Source: Laceyella sediminis (GTDB lineage Bacteria > Bacillota > Bacilli > Thermoactinomycetales > Thermoactinomycetaceae). Taken from it: 64,000 bases of DNA. The first letter of the stretch is position 1. Every line of letters starts with the position of its first letter. The stretch covers positions 310,001-374,000 of the forward strand of contig NZ_PVTZ01000002.1 of assembly GCF_003003125.1 (NCBI RefSeq), written 5' to 3'. Below, piece by piece: positions 39,911 through 49,418 of the stretch. A model generated the notes under the pieces. The model was not told the origin of the DNA. It worked only from the letters and a program-made list of their open reading frames with translations, and did no database searches. The position numbers and the translations under genes are program-made.

Positions 39911-40447
39911 ATGAGAGTCTTAGTAATTGTAGCCCATCCCAACTTGGAAAACTCGCGCGTGAACAGCCGTTGGGTCAAGGAATTGAAAATGCATCAGCAC
40001 TCGCGCTGGGTGACCATACATAACCTGTACAAGGAATATCCTGATTTCCGGATTGATGTGGAGCGTGAGCAAGCGTTGTTGATGGGGCATGATCGAATTG
40101 TGTTCCAATTTCCATTGCAATGGTACAGCACGCCTGCGTTGCTCAAACAATGGCAAGACGATGTGTTGACATATGGTTGGGCGTACGGAACAAACGGCAA
40201 CAAATTGCACGGCAAAGAGTTGATCATTGCCTTTTCGGCCGGCGGCTCTGCGGATGCTTATCAAGCCAACGGGTTTAACCAATTTACCATTGACGAATTT
40301 TTGCGTCCGTTGCAACAAGTGGCTAAGCTGACGGGGCTGAAATTGCTTCCGTATTTCCGTTTTCATGGTGCGTTTCAAGTGAATGAAGAGCAATTAGAAT
40401 TAAGCGCCAAGTATTATGCGCAATATGTGTTTCATCAAAGCAATTGA
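39911..40447 (+). CDS. Flavodoxin-like NAD(P)H oxidoreductase (quinone reductase family)
   Basis: 178 residues. MRVLVIVAHPNLENSRVNS at the start binds the flavin phosphate. FQFPLQWYSTPALLKQWQDDVLTYGWAYG and LIIAFSAGGSADAYQANGFNQFTIDEFLRPL are typical of the KefF/YwrO/MdaB-like family. It probably reduces quinones or electrophiles with FMN or FAD in the cytoplasm. The ATG at 39911 has GGAGAAGGAG upstream. Confidence 0.88.
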   Translation: MRVLVIVAHPNLENSRVNSRWVKELKMHQHSRWVTIHNLYKEYPDFRIDVEREQALLMGHDRIVFQFPLQWYSTPALLKQWQDDVLTYGWAYGTNGNKLHGKELIIAFSAGGSADAYQANGFNQFTIDEFLRPLQQVAKLTGLKLLPYFRFHGAFQVNEEQLELSAKYYAQYVFHQSN

Positions 40448-40463
40448 ATAAGAGCGAGGGACG

Positions 40464-40515
40464 AAAGACACCTCTGTCAGTGTGGGTGAGGACTTGCATT
40501 GACAGAGGTGTCTTT
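40464..40515. terminator. Terminator after the oxidoreductase gene
   Basis: A 16-base perfect stem (AAAGACACCTCTGTCA and its complement) with a 20-base loop. It can serve both the plus-strand oxidoreductase and the minus-strand membrane gene. Confidence 0.8.
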
Positions 40516-40546
40516 ATACGCGCAACATAGGCGAAACTGCCGGCGT

Positions 40547-40957
40547 TTACAGATGCACTTTCACTCCGAGGCTGTGGGTGAATAGATCCACTGCGGTGAC
40601 AATCAAGGTGCCTTGCAGTACGGAGGTAAACTGGTTCATTTCAAATCCTTCGAGAAACGCGGCGATTCCCCCCAACATGAATAGATTGATAAAGAATACA
40701 GACAGATTGAAGGTCCAAAAGAATGCCAACCATTTAAAACGGATGGAGCGGTCTTCCAGAAAAAAGGGCAGGAAAAGAAGCACGGTAAATCCACCTAATA
40801 GATAACCAATCAACCGGATTGACGCCACGCCAAAGGCGATCCCCATCCCTTCCACCTCAATGCCCTTCGCCCACCAGTCGAGCGCGAAGATGGCGAGTGT
40901 GCTGAGCAATAGCTGAAGGATCGCTTTGTTCGCATCCCAATAAGCTGTGATGGTCAT
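40547..40957 (-). CDS. Hypothetical membrane protein
   Basis: About 137 residues from MTITAYWDANK, the ATG next to AGGAGG; the reading frame extends to 41041. Four hydrophobic segments: LQLLLSTLAIFALDWWA, GYLLGGFTVLLFLPFFL, WLAFFWTFNLSVFFINLFML and the C-terminal SVLQGTLIVTAVDLF. No family recognised. It lies downstream of a two-component system on the same strand, so it may be cotranscribed and respond to it. Confidence 0.6.
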   Translation of the reverse strand: MTITAYWDANKAILQLLLSTLAIFALDWWAKGIEVEGMGIAFGVASIRLIGYLLGGFTVLLFLPFFLEDRSIRFKWLAFFWTFNLSVFFINLFMLGGIAAFLEGFEMNQFTSVLQGTLIVTAVDLFTHSLGVKVHL

Positions 40958-41045
40958 CACCCTCCTGCCGTGAGATCGGTGCCCTGATAGATTCGCGATA
41001 AGCGAGTGAAAATCTTGCTCGCTCTGGGCTCTTTTCGCCAAAGGA

Positions 41046-42518
41046 TTAGGGCGTGTCAGGCGGAACGTGCTGTCCGTCGGAGGGAAAGCGAATCGAGAAC
41101 AAGACCCCGTCGGCGGTGTTGGTCAGTTGATATGGGAAACGGTGCACTTCCAAGATCCGCTTCACGATGAATAACCCTAGCCCACTTCCCCCAGTGCTAC
41201 GATTCCGCGACTTTTCCAACCGGGTGAACGCTTGGAAGAGACGGTCGATTTCCGCTTCATCGATGTGCGACCCTGTGTTTTGCACTTTGAGTAGCAGGTG
41301 ATCCCCCTCGTCGGTCAGGGAGATGGAGACAGTGGCTTCCTCTGGTGCGTATTTCATAGCATTGTCGATCACATTGGAGACGGCTTTTTCCAACCAAGCC
41401 CGGTCCGCTTTGACTTGTAAGGAAGGTTGGATGTCAGTATGCAGTTGGATGCGTCGGTCGTTGCGGAAATAATCAAACCGTTTGATTACTCCTTCGATCA
41501 TCTCGGACAAAGAGAAGGTTTCTTGCTTTAAGCCGAAGTCGACCATTTCCAGCTTGGATAATTCCAGAATCTCGTTTACCAATTCCCTCAGTTCCTGCAT
41601 GATCGCATATGAGCGTTGCAAATACTTGTCCCTGTCGCGATATGCCCCGATCTTGTGGATCATGCCCTCCAATTGGCCCATGACTGCGGTGATCGGCGAT
41701 TTTAGTTCATGGGAGATTGTCGCCAAAAATTCACGCCGTTTGGCTTCTTGCTCCCGTTCGCGTTGAATGTCCCCTTTCAGTTTGGCATTGGCCTTTGTCA
41801 GATCGGCCATAGCCGCTTCCAGATTGCGGGCCAAGTCATTGAGACTGCGGGAAAGCTCGCCGATTTCATCTTGTGCGCCTTCTACACATCGTTCACTGAA
41901 ATCCAGCCGGGCCATGCGTTTGGCTACCCGATTGATGCTGAGCAGGGGTTGGGAGATGATTTTGGCGTAGAGAAACGCGCCTCCTAGTGAGACCAGTAAA
42001 ATGATCAAGCCGACATAAGGCATGAACATGAAGATCGCGTCGGAGGCTTCCTCAATCGGTTGCAGGGTGACGCTGATGAAGGCGATGTAGGTTCCATCGG
42101 CAAAGGTAAGCGGCTTTTCAGCCGTATAAACGCGGGCCGTTTCAGGATCACCGGTGTCCGATTCCTGGGGGATTCCCAGCGCTGAAGCATCTGGAAGTTG
42201 CTTTAGTTGGATGTAGACGGGCGGTCGGTACACCACGCGGCCTTCCAAGTCGGCCACCACCAACCCCGCGTTGTAGGTATGGGCGAATTGGTCCAACGTT
42301 TTTTGCGCGTTGGCGATCGGGATTGTGGCGGCTTCGATCTTCAACTCTCGGAATCCGTTTTCCAACCGGTTGATTTTGTATTGATAATAATAGGAAGGGA
42401 GTAGAAAGTAGAAAAGCGAAAAGATGAGCAAAGCGGACACACACAATAGCAAGCTGGTGATGAGAAAAATTTTCCCGGTAATGCCTTGCCGTAATTTAGT
42501 CACCAATTTTATAACCAA
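41046..42518 (-). CDS. Sensor histidine kinase
   Basis: 490 residues. Membrane helix (IFLITSLLLCVSALLIFSLFYFLL), extracytoplasmic sensor of about 120 residues, second helix (FMFMPYVGLIILLVSLGGAFLYA), HAMP (about 195-245), H-box FLATISHELKSPITAV, then N- and G-boxes (VIDNAMKYAP, GGSGLGLFIVKRI). The signal is unknown. The TTG at 42518 (or GTG at 42503) lies inside the end of the response regulator gene, so the pair is translationally coupled. Confidence 0.9.
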   Translation of the reverse strand: MVIKLVTKLRQGITGKIFLITSLLLCVSALLIFSLFYFLLPSYYYQYKINRLENGFRELKIEAATIPIANAQKTLDQFAHTYNAGLVVADLEGRVVYRPPVYIQLKQLPDASALGIPQESDTGDPETARVYTAEKPLTFADGTYIAFISVTLQPIEEASDAIFMFMPYVGLIILLVSLGGAFLYAKIISQPLLSINRVAKRMARLDFSERCVEGAQDEIGELSRSLNDLARNLEAAMADLTKANAKLKGDIQREREQEAKRREFLATISHELKSPITAVMGQLEGMIHKIGAYRDRDKYLQRSYAIMQELRELVNEILELSKLEMVDFGLKQETFSLSEMIEGVIKRFDYFRNDRRIQLHTDIQPSLQVKADRAWLEKAVSNVIDNAMKYAPEEATVSISLTDEGDHLLLKVQNTGSHIDEAEIDRLFQAFTRLEKSRNRSTGGSGLGLFIVKRILEVHRFPYQLTNTADGVLFSIRFPSDGQHVPPDTP

Positions 42519-43158
42519 TCCCCTTTACCGTCTGAATGTACGAACTCCCCAATTTTTTGCGGAGATTCTTGATGTGTGTGTCGACTACACGGGGATCGCC
42601 GTAAAAATCAATTCCCCACACTTGGTTTAACAACATGTCGCGGCTTAACACTTTGCCCCGGTTGCGCAACAGCGCGTGCAATATGTCAAATTCCTTGGCC
42701 GTCAAATCGGGCTTCTTTGAGCCCACCGTCACCGTATGCCCTTCAGTGTCCAACACCAAGCCGTTATAACTGAGCCGCTGGGATGGTTCGGTCCGGTGGG
42801 TGCGGCGCAACACGGCTTCTACGCGCTTGATAAGCACATTAAACGAAAACGGTTTGCTGACATAATCATCGACACCCAACTCAAAGCCTTTGAGTTGATC
42901 CGTCTCCTCCCCCAGAGCGGTGAGCATGATGATGGGCACATTGGATTGGTCGCGAATCATCTTGCAAACGCTGTGCCCGTCCAGCTGGGGTAACATCACG
43001 TCTAGGATCACCAAGTCGACTGGCTTTTCTCGAAATATGCGAATGCCTTCTAGCCCGTCGCTGGCCACAGTGACTTCGTACGCCTGCGAGCGCAGAAACT
43101 CTTGGATCAGCTCTTGAATGTCAAGGTCATCTTCAATAACCAAGATCGAATAAGACAT
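42496..43158 (-). CDS. OmpR-family response regulator
   Basis: 220 residues. Receiver domain with acidic pocket EDD near residues 9-11, phospho-acceptor Asp in LVILDVMLPQLDG and the Lys in VSKPFSF. The C-terminal winged helix ends DTHIKNLRKKLGSSYIQTVKGIGYKIGD. The ATG has GAGGTGA upstream. It regulates unknown targets together with the kinase downstream. Confidence 0.93.
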   Translation of the reverse strand: MSYSILVIEDDLDIQELIQEFLRSQAYEVTVASDGLEGIRIFREKPVDLVILDVMLPQLDGHSVCKMIRDQSNVPIIMLTALGEETDQLKGFELGVDDYVSKPFSFNVLIKRVEAVLRRTHRTEPSQRLSYNGLVLDTEGHTVTVGSKKPDLTAKEFDILHALLRNRGKVLSRDMLLNQVWGIDFYGDPRVVDTHIKNLRKKLGSSYIQTVKGIGYKIGD

Positions 43159-43330
43159 GTGCGGTTCACCTCATATTCCCATTATTATAATGCGTTTCCG
43201 TGAAGTTTGTGTGAAGCGGTGGGCTTTTCCAGATTAAAACAGAACGGCCGCAGACGATTTGAAGACACCTTTTGTAATACCTCACATAAGATGAAGAGTA
43301 GACATACGCCTAGAAAGGGTGGGGAGTCTG

Positions 43331-45178
43331 ATGTGCGGTATCACAGGATGGGTTGATTACCAGCGGGATTTACGGGGTTGCACCACCTTGCTGGAGAAGA
43401 TGAATGAGACGCTTGAAGCACGCGGACCCGATGCGGAAGGTAGATGGATCGGGGAGCATGTCGCTTTGGGACACCGCCGGTTGATCGTCATCGACCCGGA
43501 GGGCGGAACGCAACCGATGGAGAAGAAGTTGGAGGGTCGCACCTATGTGATCACTTACAACGGTGAATTGTACAATATGGATGAGCTCCGGTTGAAGTTG
43601 CAGTCCCTCGGACACCAGCTACGCACTCGGTCGGACACGGAATTAATCCTCACGGCGTATATCCAGTGGGGGATGGAGTGTCCGCGCCATTTGAACGGGA
43701 TTTTCGCCTTTGCCATCTGGGATGAGGCTGAGCAACGGTTGTTTGCGGCGCGCGATCGCATTGGCGTAAAACCATTTTTCTATTCGCAAGTGGGCGGTTC
43801 GTTTCTATTTGCGTCAGAAGTAAAAGCGTTGTTGGCCCATCCAGACATTGAACCTATAATTGGGGCGGAAGGGCTGGCGGAGATCTTGGTCATGGGGCCT
43901 GCGCGCACGCCAGGTGTCGGGGTGTTTCGGGATATCAAAGAATTGCGGCCGGGACATATGCTCGCTTTTGACAGAGATGGCTTGCGAATTCGTCCCTACT
44001 GGGAATTGGTGAGCGACCACCACACTGATGATCTGGAAACGACGGTTGCCAAAGTGCGGGAACTGTTTGAGGATGCCGTCAAGCGCCAGTTGGTATCCGA
44101 TGTGCCGATTGGCACCATGTTGTCTGGGGGGCTGGATTCCAGTGCGATCTCCGCGTGCGCAGCCAGAACCTTCATTGAAGAGGGACGGGGGCGGTTGTCC
44201 ACCTTCTCTGTCGATTACGCGGACAACGACAAACATTTTCATGTCAATGAGTTTCAACCCAACTCCGATGCGCCGTGGGTACAATTGATGGCCGATGTGA
44301 TTGAATCTGACCATCATGTGGTGCTGTTGGATAATGAGGAATTGATAGAAAACCTGATTCAAGCCATGATCGCCCGCGATTTTCCCGGCATGGCCGACAT
44401 TGACGCATCTCTTTATTTGTTTTCCAGAGAGATCAAGAAGAAGATGACGGTAGTACTGTCTGGTGAGTGTGCGGATGAAGTGTTTGGCGGCTATCCGTGG
44501 TTCCACCGGGAAGAGATGATCAATGCCGACACGTTCCCATGGTCGCGGTTGGTTGATAAGCGGATTCCGTTTATTTCCCCGGAAATCGTCCAGCGGATTC
44601 AACCATTGGCCTATGTGGAGTCGCGTTATCAGGAGGCATTGGCGGAAGTGCCGCGTTTATCTGAGGAAAGCGCGACAGAAGCGCGAATGCGGGAAATGTT
44701 TTATTTAAACCTGACCCGCTGGATGCCCACCTTGCTTGACCGCAAAGACCGGATGAGTATGGCTTTCGGCTTGGAAGTGCGGGTGCCGTTTTGCGACCAT
44801 CATCTAGTGGAATATGTTTGGAACATCCCATGGTCCATGAAAAGTATAGGAAACCGGGAGAAAGGATTGTTGCGTTATGCGTTGAAGGGCATATTGCCCC
44901 CGGAAATCATCGAGCGTAAAAAAAGTCCTTATCCCAAGACGCATCACCCTGTTTATTTGCGTACCATGCAACAACGCGTGTTGCAATTGACGGAAGACGC
45001 GCAGGAGCCGATGTTTCAATTGCTTGATCGACAAGCGGTTCGCCGGTTTGTTGAGCAAGACTTGACCTGCACACATCTGCCGTGGTTTGGGCAATTGATG
45101 AATGTGCCCGCTCTGCTGGCATACTGGTTGCAGTTAAACGAATGGTTAAAGCGGTATCGGGTCAAAGTGGATATTTAG
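43331..45178 (+). CDS. asnB: Asparagine synthase (glutamine-hydrolysing)
   Basis: 615 residues. The N-terminal class II glutaminase begins MCGITGW (Cys2 nucleophile after Met removal) with RGPDAEG and YNGELYN. The C-terminal synthetase has the ATP-binding SGGLDSSAISA motif and LDRKDRMSMAFGLEVRVPFCDH. It makes asparagine from aspartate and glutamine; the length suits the Bacillus AsnB/AsnO group. I used the ATG at 43331, after GGGTGGGGAG. It may also amidate other substrates; some AsnB proteins modify peptidoglycan. Confidence 0.93.
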   Translation: MCGITGWVDYQRDLRGCTTLLEKMNETLEARGPDAEGRWIGEHVALGHRRLIVIDPEGGTQPMEKKLEGRTYVITYNGELYNMDELRLKLQSLGHQLRTRSDTELILTAYIQWGMECPRHLNGIFAFAIWDEAEQRLFAARDRIGVKPFFYSQVGGSFLFASEVKALLAHPDIEPIIGAEGLAEILVMGPARTPGVGVFRDIKELRPGHMLAFDRDGLRIRPYWELVSDHHTDDLETTVAKVRELFEDAVKRQLVSDVPIGTMLSGGLDSSAISACAARTFIEEGRGRLSTFSVDYADNDKHFHVNEFQPNSDAPWVQLMADVIESDHHVVLLDNEELIENLIQAMIARDFPGMADIDASLYLFSREIKKKMTVVLSGECADEVFGGYPWFHREEMINADTFPWSRLVDKRIPFISPEIVQRIQPLAYVESRYQEALAEVPRLSEESATEARMREMFYLNLTRWMPTLLDRKDRMSMAFGLEVRVPFCDHHLVEYVWNIPWSMKSIGNREKGLLRYALKGILPPEIIERKKSPYPKTHHPVYLRTMQQRVLQLTEDAQEPMFQLLDRQAVRRFVEQDLTCTHLPWFGQLMNVPALLAYWLQLNEWLKRYRVKVDI

Positions 45179-45189
45179 GGCATAGCGAA

Positions 45190-45224
45190 ACATAGCCACT
45201 TCAAGAGAAGTGGCTATGTTTTTT
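45190..45224. terminator. Convergent terminator asnB/spo0M
   Basis: ACATAGCCACTT/AAGTGGCTATGT stem with a 6-base loop and six T residues on the plus strand. The spo0M stop codon (45214-45216, minus) lies inside it. Confidence 0.88.
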
Positions 45225-46107
45225 CCCCATTGCCGCCAAAGTGCAACCAGCTATAATCCTGCAATCGGTCATGATTTACCTTGACATCGTCTTTAAACCA
45301 AGATCCAGAAGCGAGCCCGGCTGCAAAGCCGCCGATGGCTCCCAGTTTGCTCCATTGCTTATGATCGCGGAAATAGTACTTTTGACTGTCGCCCAGCCGA
45401 TGAGGTTCGTTTATCATCTCTTGCACTGATTGACGCAGTCTTTGCAGAAGGATTGCAGGGTCGTCCAATTGCTTAGAGGTGAAGTGGATTTCTCGGCGCA
45501 CTTGATGATTCCCCACCAAATCCACTTCCATTAACAACCCGATGCCGTCCTCTTCCATTTTGGCTGCGAATTGAAGGTGAGTGACTTCTTTGGCCAAAGC
45601 GGAGGTGGGGGTGAATTCGAACTTTTGCAAATAACCGTCAAAGGAACGGGAGCCGTACTTTTCTTGAAATCCTAGCTCCCTCAAAGCTGCTTGGATTTGC
45701 CGCAGGGAGGGTGGAGGTAGGATGACGATGGAGTTATGGTCGGTTTGGTCGACGGCCTCGGCAATGTCCAACCGGGTGGCAAAAGAATACGAAATGGAAT
45801 ATCCGGACAAGAGCAAATTATTGGGCAAGGTGTATGTGAACGGAAATGTTTTTTTGGCGCCGGGATGAATTTCAAACGGTTCGCCGAATGAAAAACGTTG
45901 GATCAAATGGGTGGTGACTTGATCATGCTGTTGCATGTGAATAGCGAAGTCAATGTCCACTTTATTGATCTGTTGGGTTACTATGCCCCCTTGGATAACA
46001 AGAGAACCGGCAATCGTTTCACCCAGTGTGTACTCTTCTTTTCCCAATTTCAAGTCAACACGGGTGCCGCCTTTGCCTATTTTGGCGAGATAATCTTTAA
46101 ACACCAA
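45214..46107 (-). CDS. spo0M: Sporulation-control protein Spo0M (arrestin-like)
   Basis: 297 residues. An N-terminal arrestin-like beta-sandwich (VDLKLGKEEYTLGETIAGSLVIQGG, FPFTYTLPNNLLLSGYSISYSFATRLDIAEAVDQTD) covers about residues 1-140. A second domain is followed by a C-terminal extension ending in a Gly/Ala-rich segment (AIGGFAAGLASGSWF). B. subtilis Spo0M is about 258 residues, so this is longer. The family links the cytoskeleton and Spo0A-dependent sporulation control. The start is a TTG at 46107 (or the adjacent GTG); AGGAGG is about 10 bases upstream. Confidence 0.85.
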   Translation of the reverse strand: MVFKDYLAKIGKGGTRVDLKLGKEEYTLGETIAGSLVIQGGIVTQQINKVDIDFAIHMQQHDQVTTHLIQRFSFGEPFEIHPGAKKTFPFTYTLPNNLLLSGYSISYSFATRLDIAEAVDQTDHNSIVILPPPSLRQIQAALRELGFQEKYGSRSFDGYLQKFEFTPTSALAKEVTHLQFAAKMEEDGIGLLMEVDLVGNHQVRREIHFTSKQLDDPAILLQRLRQSVQEMINEPHRLGDSQKYYFRDHKQWSKLGAIGGFAAGLASGSWFKDDVKVNHDRLQDYSWLHFGGNGEKT

Positions 46108-46626
46108 TGAACATGGGCCTCCTCATGTGAATGTACTTATATTTTACCATGTTTTGAAAGGGTTTTCGCGATGAAGCCGCGGGTGTGGATGGGTCGATGT
46201 CACCCGCTCTGGCGGAATAATACCCTAGCTGGGCGGAAGTTACGCTTCCAAGTTCAACCATGGCCGAGGTAAAACATTCCGTACGGACATTCGATTTTTT
46301 GTCACAAAAACGCGGCAGTGAGTGACACAAAAAACCGGTTGTTTGCGAATGATATAGTAGGTGCAACCATTGGCTACACCCTTCTCTATGACTTGGGAAA
46401 ACATGGGCTATAGGCGCTTCATATGAGTTTCTCTGATAACCACCCCCCGATGGGGGCGTGGTTTTTTTTTAAACATCGACTAATGGTGTAGACCGGATGG
46501 ATTGAATTGTCAGCAAGTGATGCTTTTTTTTGCACATAATAAACAAAGCACGTCTTAGTGTGTCAAAATCAAAGACAATCCCTTATACTTGAAAGATGGA
46601 GTATCGGGTAGATGGGGGAGTGAGGG
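46108..46626. other. Intergenic region with an orphan terminator
   Basis: No protein gene is supported in 519 bases. A strong hairpin (ACCACCCCC/GGGGGCGTGGT) with nine T residues lies at 46439-46470, without an ORF upstream on that strand. This suggests a small RNA ending there, transcribed from somewhere after about 46340 (TATAGT near 46352). Confidence 0.5.
46439..46470 (+). terminator. Orphan intrinsic terminator
   Basis: A G/C-rich stem followed by a run of T residues. There is no coding sequence on the plus strand between here and spo0M, so it must end a non-coding transcript or serve as an insulator before the TetR gene. Confidence 0.75.
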
Positions 46627-47229
46627 ATGCGTCACGAAAAAGTGGACATGATTTTCCAAGCCGCCGTGGAAGTGTTTGCCGAGAGTGGGTTTGATCAGGC
46701 TAAAATGGATGATATTGCCCAAAAGGCCGGAGTGGCGAAGGGAACGATCTATTATCATTTTAAAAGCAAGGAAGAGCTGTTCGCCGGTTTGATCAATGAA
46801 GGGATTGAAAAGCTGATCGAGTACGCTGATCGGTATATTGAGAGCACCGAAGAACCGGTGGCCAAATTTCGCCATCTGATCAAAGCGCATGTTCTTTTTT
46901 TCATCCATCATGCCAAATTGGCGAAGTTACTGTTAAATGAAGCGTTTGGTACCAAAGAGCGGCAACGCCATTTTCGTGGGAAGATTAGGGAGTATATCAC
47001 ATTGATTGAAAAGGTGTTAATAGAAGGGAAAGAAAAAGGGGATTTTAACATTAATCACACATTGGAAACAGCCAGCGCCATTTTTGGAGCGGCCAGTGTG
47101 ATCGTGTTGCAAAAGTTGTATCATGCAGAGGATCATGAGGTAGCGGAGATGGAAAAAGATTTGCCGGCAATTTTGGAAACGCTTGAAGCGTTGCTGATCA
47201 AGGGGATTGTCGATGTAACAAAATTGTAA
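46627..47229 (+). CDS. TetR/AcrR family transcriptional regulator
   Basis: 200 residues. The N-terminal TetR helix-turn-helix spans about residues 8-55 (IFQAAVEVFAESGFDQAKMDDIAQKAGVAKGTIYYHFKSKEELF). The C-terminal ligand domain resembles the YcnC/FadR-type (VKFRHLIKAHVLFFIHH, FGAASVIVLQKLYH). It lies upstream of the YhgE gene with a palindrome between them, so it most likely represses that transporter-like gene and perhaps itself. Confidence 0.9.
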   Translation: MRHEKVDMIFQAAVEVFAESGFDQAKMDDIAQKAGVAKGTIYYHFKSKEELFAGLINEGIEKLIEYADRYIESTEEPVAKFRHLIKAHVLFFIHHAKLAKLLLNEAFGTKERQRHFRGKIREYITLIEKVLIEGKEKGDFNINHTLETASAIFGAASVIVLQKLYHAEDHEVAEMEKDLPAILETLEALLIKGIVDVTKL

Positions 47230-47279
47230 CCACTTCTTCTCTTGCAACTATGCAGGAGAAGCGGTAAATTAAATTTTGT

Positions 47280-47293
47280 ACTGACCAGTCAGT
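47280..47293. promoter_or_regulatory. Palindromic operator candidate for the TetR regulator
   Basis: ACTGAC-CA-GTCAGT, perfect half-sites with a 2-base centre, between tetR and the YhgE-like gene. Typical TetR-family operator geometry. Confidence 0.7.
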
Positions 47294-47321
47294 CTAATTT
47301 TTTATGGGAGGAGGATGCACG

Positions 47322-49346
47322 ATGAAGTGGTTGAAGGAAAAGTTGGCCACTGGCCAAATTGGCTTTCGAGACCTTCAGTCCTTATGGAGTCAAAAACCGA
47401 TGCGGTTGGCGCTCATGGGCATCCTTGCCATTCCATTGGTCTATAGTTTGATCTATCTCAAAGCGTTTTACGATCCTTATGAGAATATGCAATATCTGCC
47501 CGTAGCCGTTGTAAACGAAGACCGCGGTGTGGTCAAAGACGGAGAGCGGATTGATATTGGTGATGAGTTGCGGAAGAAGTTGAGCGAAGACTCCAAGGTG
47601 AAGTGGGAATTTGTGTCCCGGGATCAGATGATGGAAGGGTTCAGAGAGGAACGGTATTACATCGGTATTGTGATTCCGAAGGATTTATCCCAAAAAGCCG
47701 TGTCGCTCGACAGCCCCAAACCACTCAAAGGACAGTTGGAATACTATGTGGATGAAAGCACCAACTACCTGTCCGGGAAAATCGGGGAATCCCTGCGGCG
47801 CGAGTTGGAGATCTCGCTGGAAGAAAACTTGACTGAAGCCTATGCGGAAGAGATTTTTGGTTCGATCGCCCAGTCTACGCGAGACTTGGACAAAGCGGCC
47901 AAGGGCGCGGCAGAACTGCGCGACGGCACCCGCAAAGCCTTGTCGGCTAGCGGTCAGTTGGCGGCGGCGCTGGGCAAATTGGAAGACGGGTTGTCGCAAA
48001 TCACCAGCGGGTTGCAATTAGCTTCTGGCAAAGTGGATGCGACCAAAGTGAAGGTGGCGCAAGCAATGCCGTATTTGGAAGCGGCAGACCGGGTATTGGG
48101 CCGTTTGGAGCAAGTGCTGAACCAACCTTTGGGTGAGACGGGGCGGCACATGGCCGATTGGGTAAGCCGATTGCGCTCCAGCCAATCGACCCTGGCACAA
48201 TCAGGGGTTCAGCTGGATCGATCGCAGGCTGCGTTAGATCGGCTGTTGGCGCGCCATCCCGAGCTTGCCGGCGACAAAGATATAGAAGCCATCCGCTCGG
48301 CGCTGGGGAATGCGGAAGGGTTGCAAGGGCAGAGCCATCAAAAGATCGGGCAACTCGCTATCCAAGCGCCGGGGATCAAAGATAAGTTGGATCGGTTGGA
48401 ACAGGCACGCCAACGGGTCGTGAGTGAAGGGAAAGTACGGGAGCTACACGCCAAAGTGAAGCAAGTGCAAAAAGATTTGAACCAGATCAATGTGCTTGCG
48501 TCAGGACTGAATCAGTTGGAAAATGGAGCGAATAAAGCTCTGTCAGGTACGCGCCAGATTCACGATGGGCAAAACGCCCTGCGAGCCGGCCTGAAGAAAA
48601 TCCACGCTGGCCAAGCTGAATTGGCGAAAGGGCTGAAAGAAGGTGTGGCCAACGCCAAAGAGAAGCTCAAAGGCGTTGAACTCAAGGAAAATATGTTGGC
48701 CGATCCGATTGTGATCAAAGAGAAGAATTTCCATGCTGTCCCCAATTACGCAACCGGTTTTGCGCCATACTTCATATCCCTGTCATTATGGGTGGGGGCG
48801 ATGTTGCTGTTTACGGTCGTCGACCTGTACCGTGCGATCAAGCGCCCCGGTGGCGAGCCGCTCAGCTTGGCGACAGGTGGCTTGATCGGGTCAGCGCAAG
48901 CGGTCATCTTGTGCGGGATATTGCTTGTCGCCCTCAATCTTCAGCCGAAACTGACCGGATGGATGTATCTGTTTACGATTATCATGGCGTTTACGTTTAT
49001 CGCTATTAACCAGATGCTGGTCGCGCTCTTTGGCAATGTGGGCCGCTTTTTGGCCATCATTGTGCTTATGCTGCAACTGGCTTCCAGTGGCGGTTCGTAT
49101 CCGGTGGAATTGCTGCCTGAGTTTTTCCGGGCGCTACACCCTTATCTGCCGATGACGTACACGATTCACGGCCTCAGGGCGATACTGTCCAATGGGAATG
49201 TGCAAGCGGTGTTGCATGATACCGGGATATTGCTCGGGTTCATGGCCGGGGCATACATGGTGACGCAAACCTTCCTTCTGGTTGTGAGACCATGGATGCA
49301 AAGCCTGTCTGCCAAATTGAAAACCAGATTGGCACAATCAAGCTGA
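47322..49346 (+). CDS. YhgE/Pip domain-containing ABC-2-type membrane protein
   Basis: 674 residues. First membrane helix (LALMGILAIPLVYSLIYLKAF), then the YhgE N-domain (YDPYENMQYLPVAVVNEDRGV). A long extracytoplasmic coiled-coil region follows, with repeated D/G-containing heptads (LRDGTRKALSASGQLAAALGK, LASGLNQLENGANKALSGTRQIHDG). At the C-terminus are five or six membrane helices (YFISLSLWVGAMLLFTVVDLY onward) of the ABC-2 permease fold. Related proteins include the phage infection protein Pip and type VII-associated YueB. The function here is unknown. I used the ATG at 47322 with GGGAGGAGG upstream. Confidence 0.87.
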   Translation: MKWLKEKLATGQIGFRDLQSLWSQKPMRLALMGILAIPLVYSLIYLKAFYDPYENMQYLPVAVVNEDRGVVKDGERIDIGDELRKKLSEDSKVKWEFVSRDQMMEGFREERYYIGIVIPKDLSQKAVSLDSPKPLKGQLEYYVDESTNYLSGKIGESLRRELEISLEENLTEAYAEEIFGSIAQSTRDLDKAAKGAAELRDGTRKALSASGQLAAALGKLEDGLSQITSGLQLASGKVDATKVKVAQAMPYLEAADRVLGRLEQVLNQPLGETGRHMADWVSRLRSSQSTLAQSGVQLDRSQAALDRLLARHPELAGDKDIEAIRSALGNAEGLQGQSHQKIGQLAIQAPGIKDKLDRLEQARQRVVSEGKVRELHAKVKQVQKDLNQINVLASGLNQLENGANKALSGTRQIHDGQNALRAGLKKIHAGQAELAKGLKEGVANAKEKLKGVELKENMLADPIVIKEKNFHAVPNYATGFAPYFISLSLWVGAMLLFTVVDLYRAIKRPGGEPLSLATGGLIGSAQAVILCGILLVALNLQPKLTGWMYLFTIIMAFTFIAINQMLVALFGNVGRFLAIIVLMLQLASSGGSYPVELLPEFFRALHPYLPMTYTIHGLRAILSNGNVQAVLHDTGILLGFMAGAYMVTQTFLLVVRPWMQSLSAKLKTRLAQSS

Positions 49347-49354
49347 CGCTGTAC

Positions 49355-49403
49355 AGAAGCCGTTTTACCCCTATTGCTATTGGGGGTGAAACGGCTTCTT
49401 TGT
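49355..49403. terminator. Bidirectional terminator
   Basis: AGAAGCCGTTT(T)ACCCC pairs with GGGGGTGAAACGGCTTCT and is flanked by T-rich sequence. It separates the YhgE-like gene from the convergent hydrolase. Confidence 0.85.
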
Positions 49404-49418
49404 TGTACACAACTGCAC

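Noticed and set aside
41046-41060. TAGGGCGTGTC at the 3' end of the histidine kinase gene, matching 11 bases of the MITE terminus
   Set aside because: No interior of the element and no second end are nearby. It may be a remnant, but a single short match is not enough to call an element.
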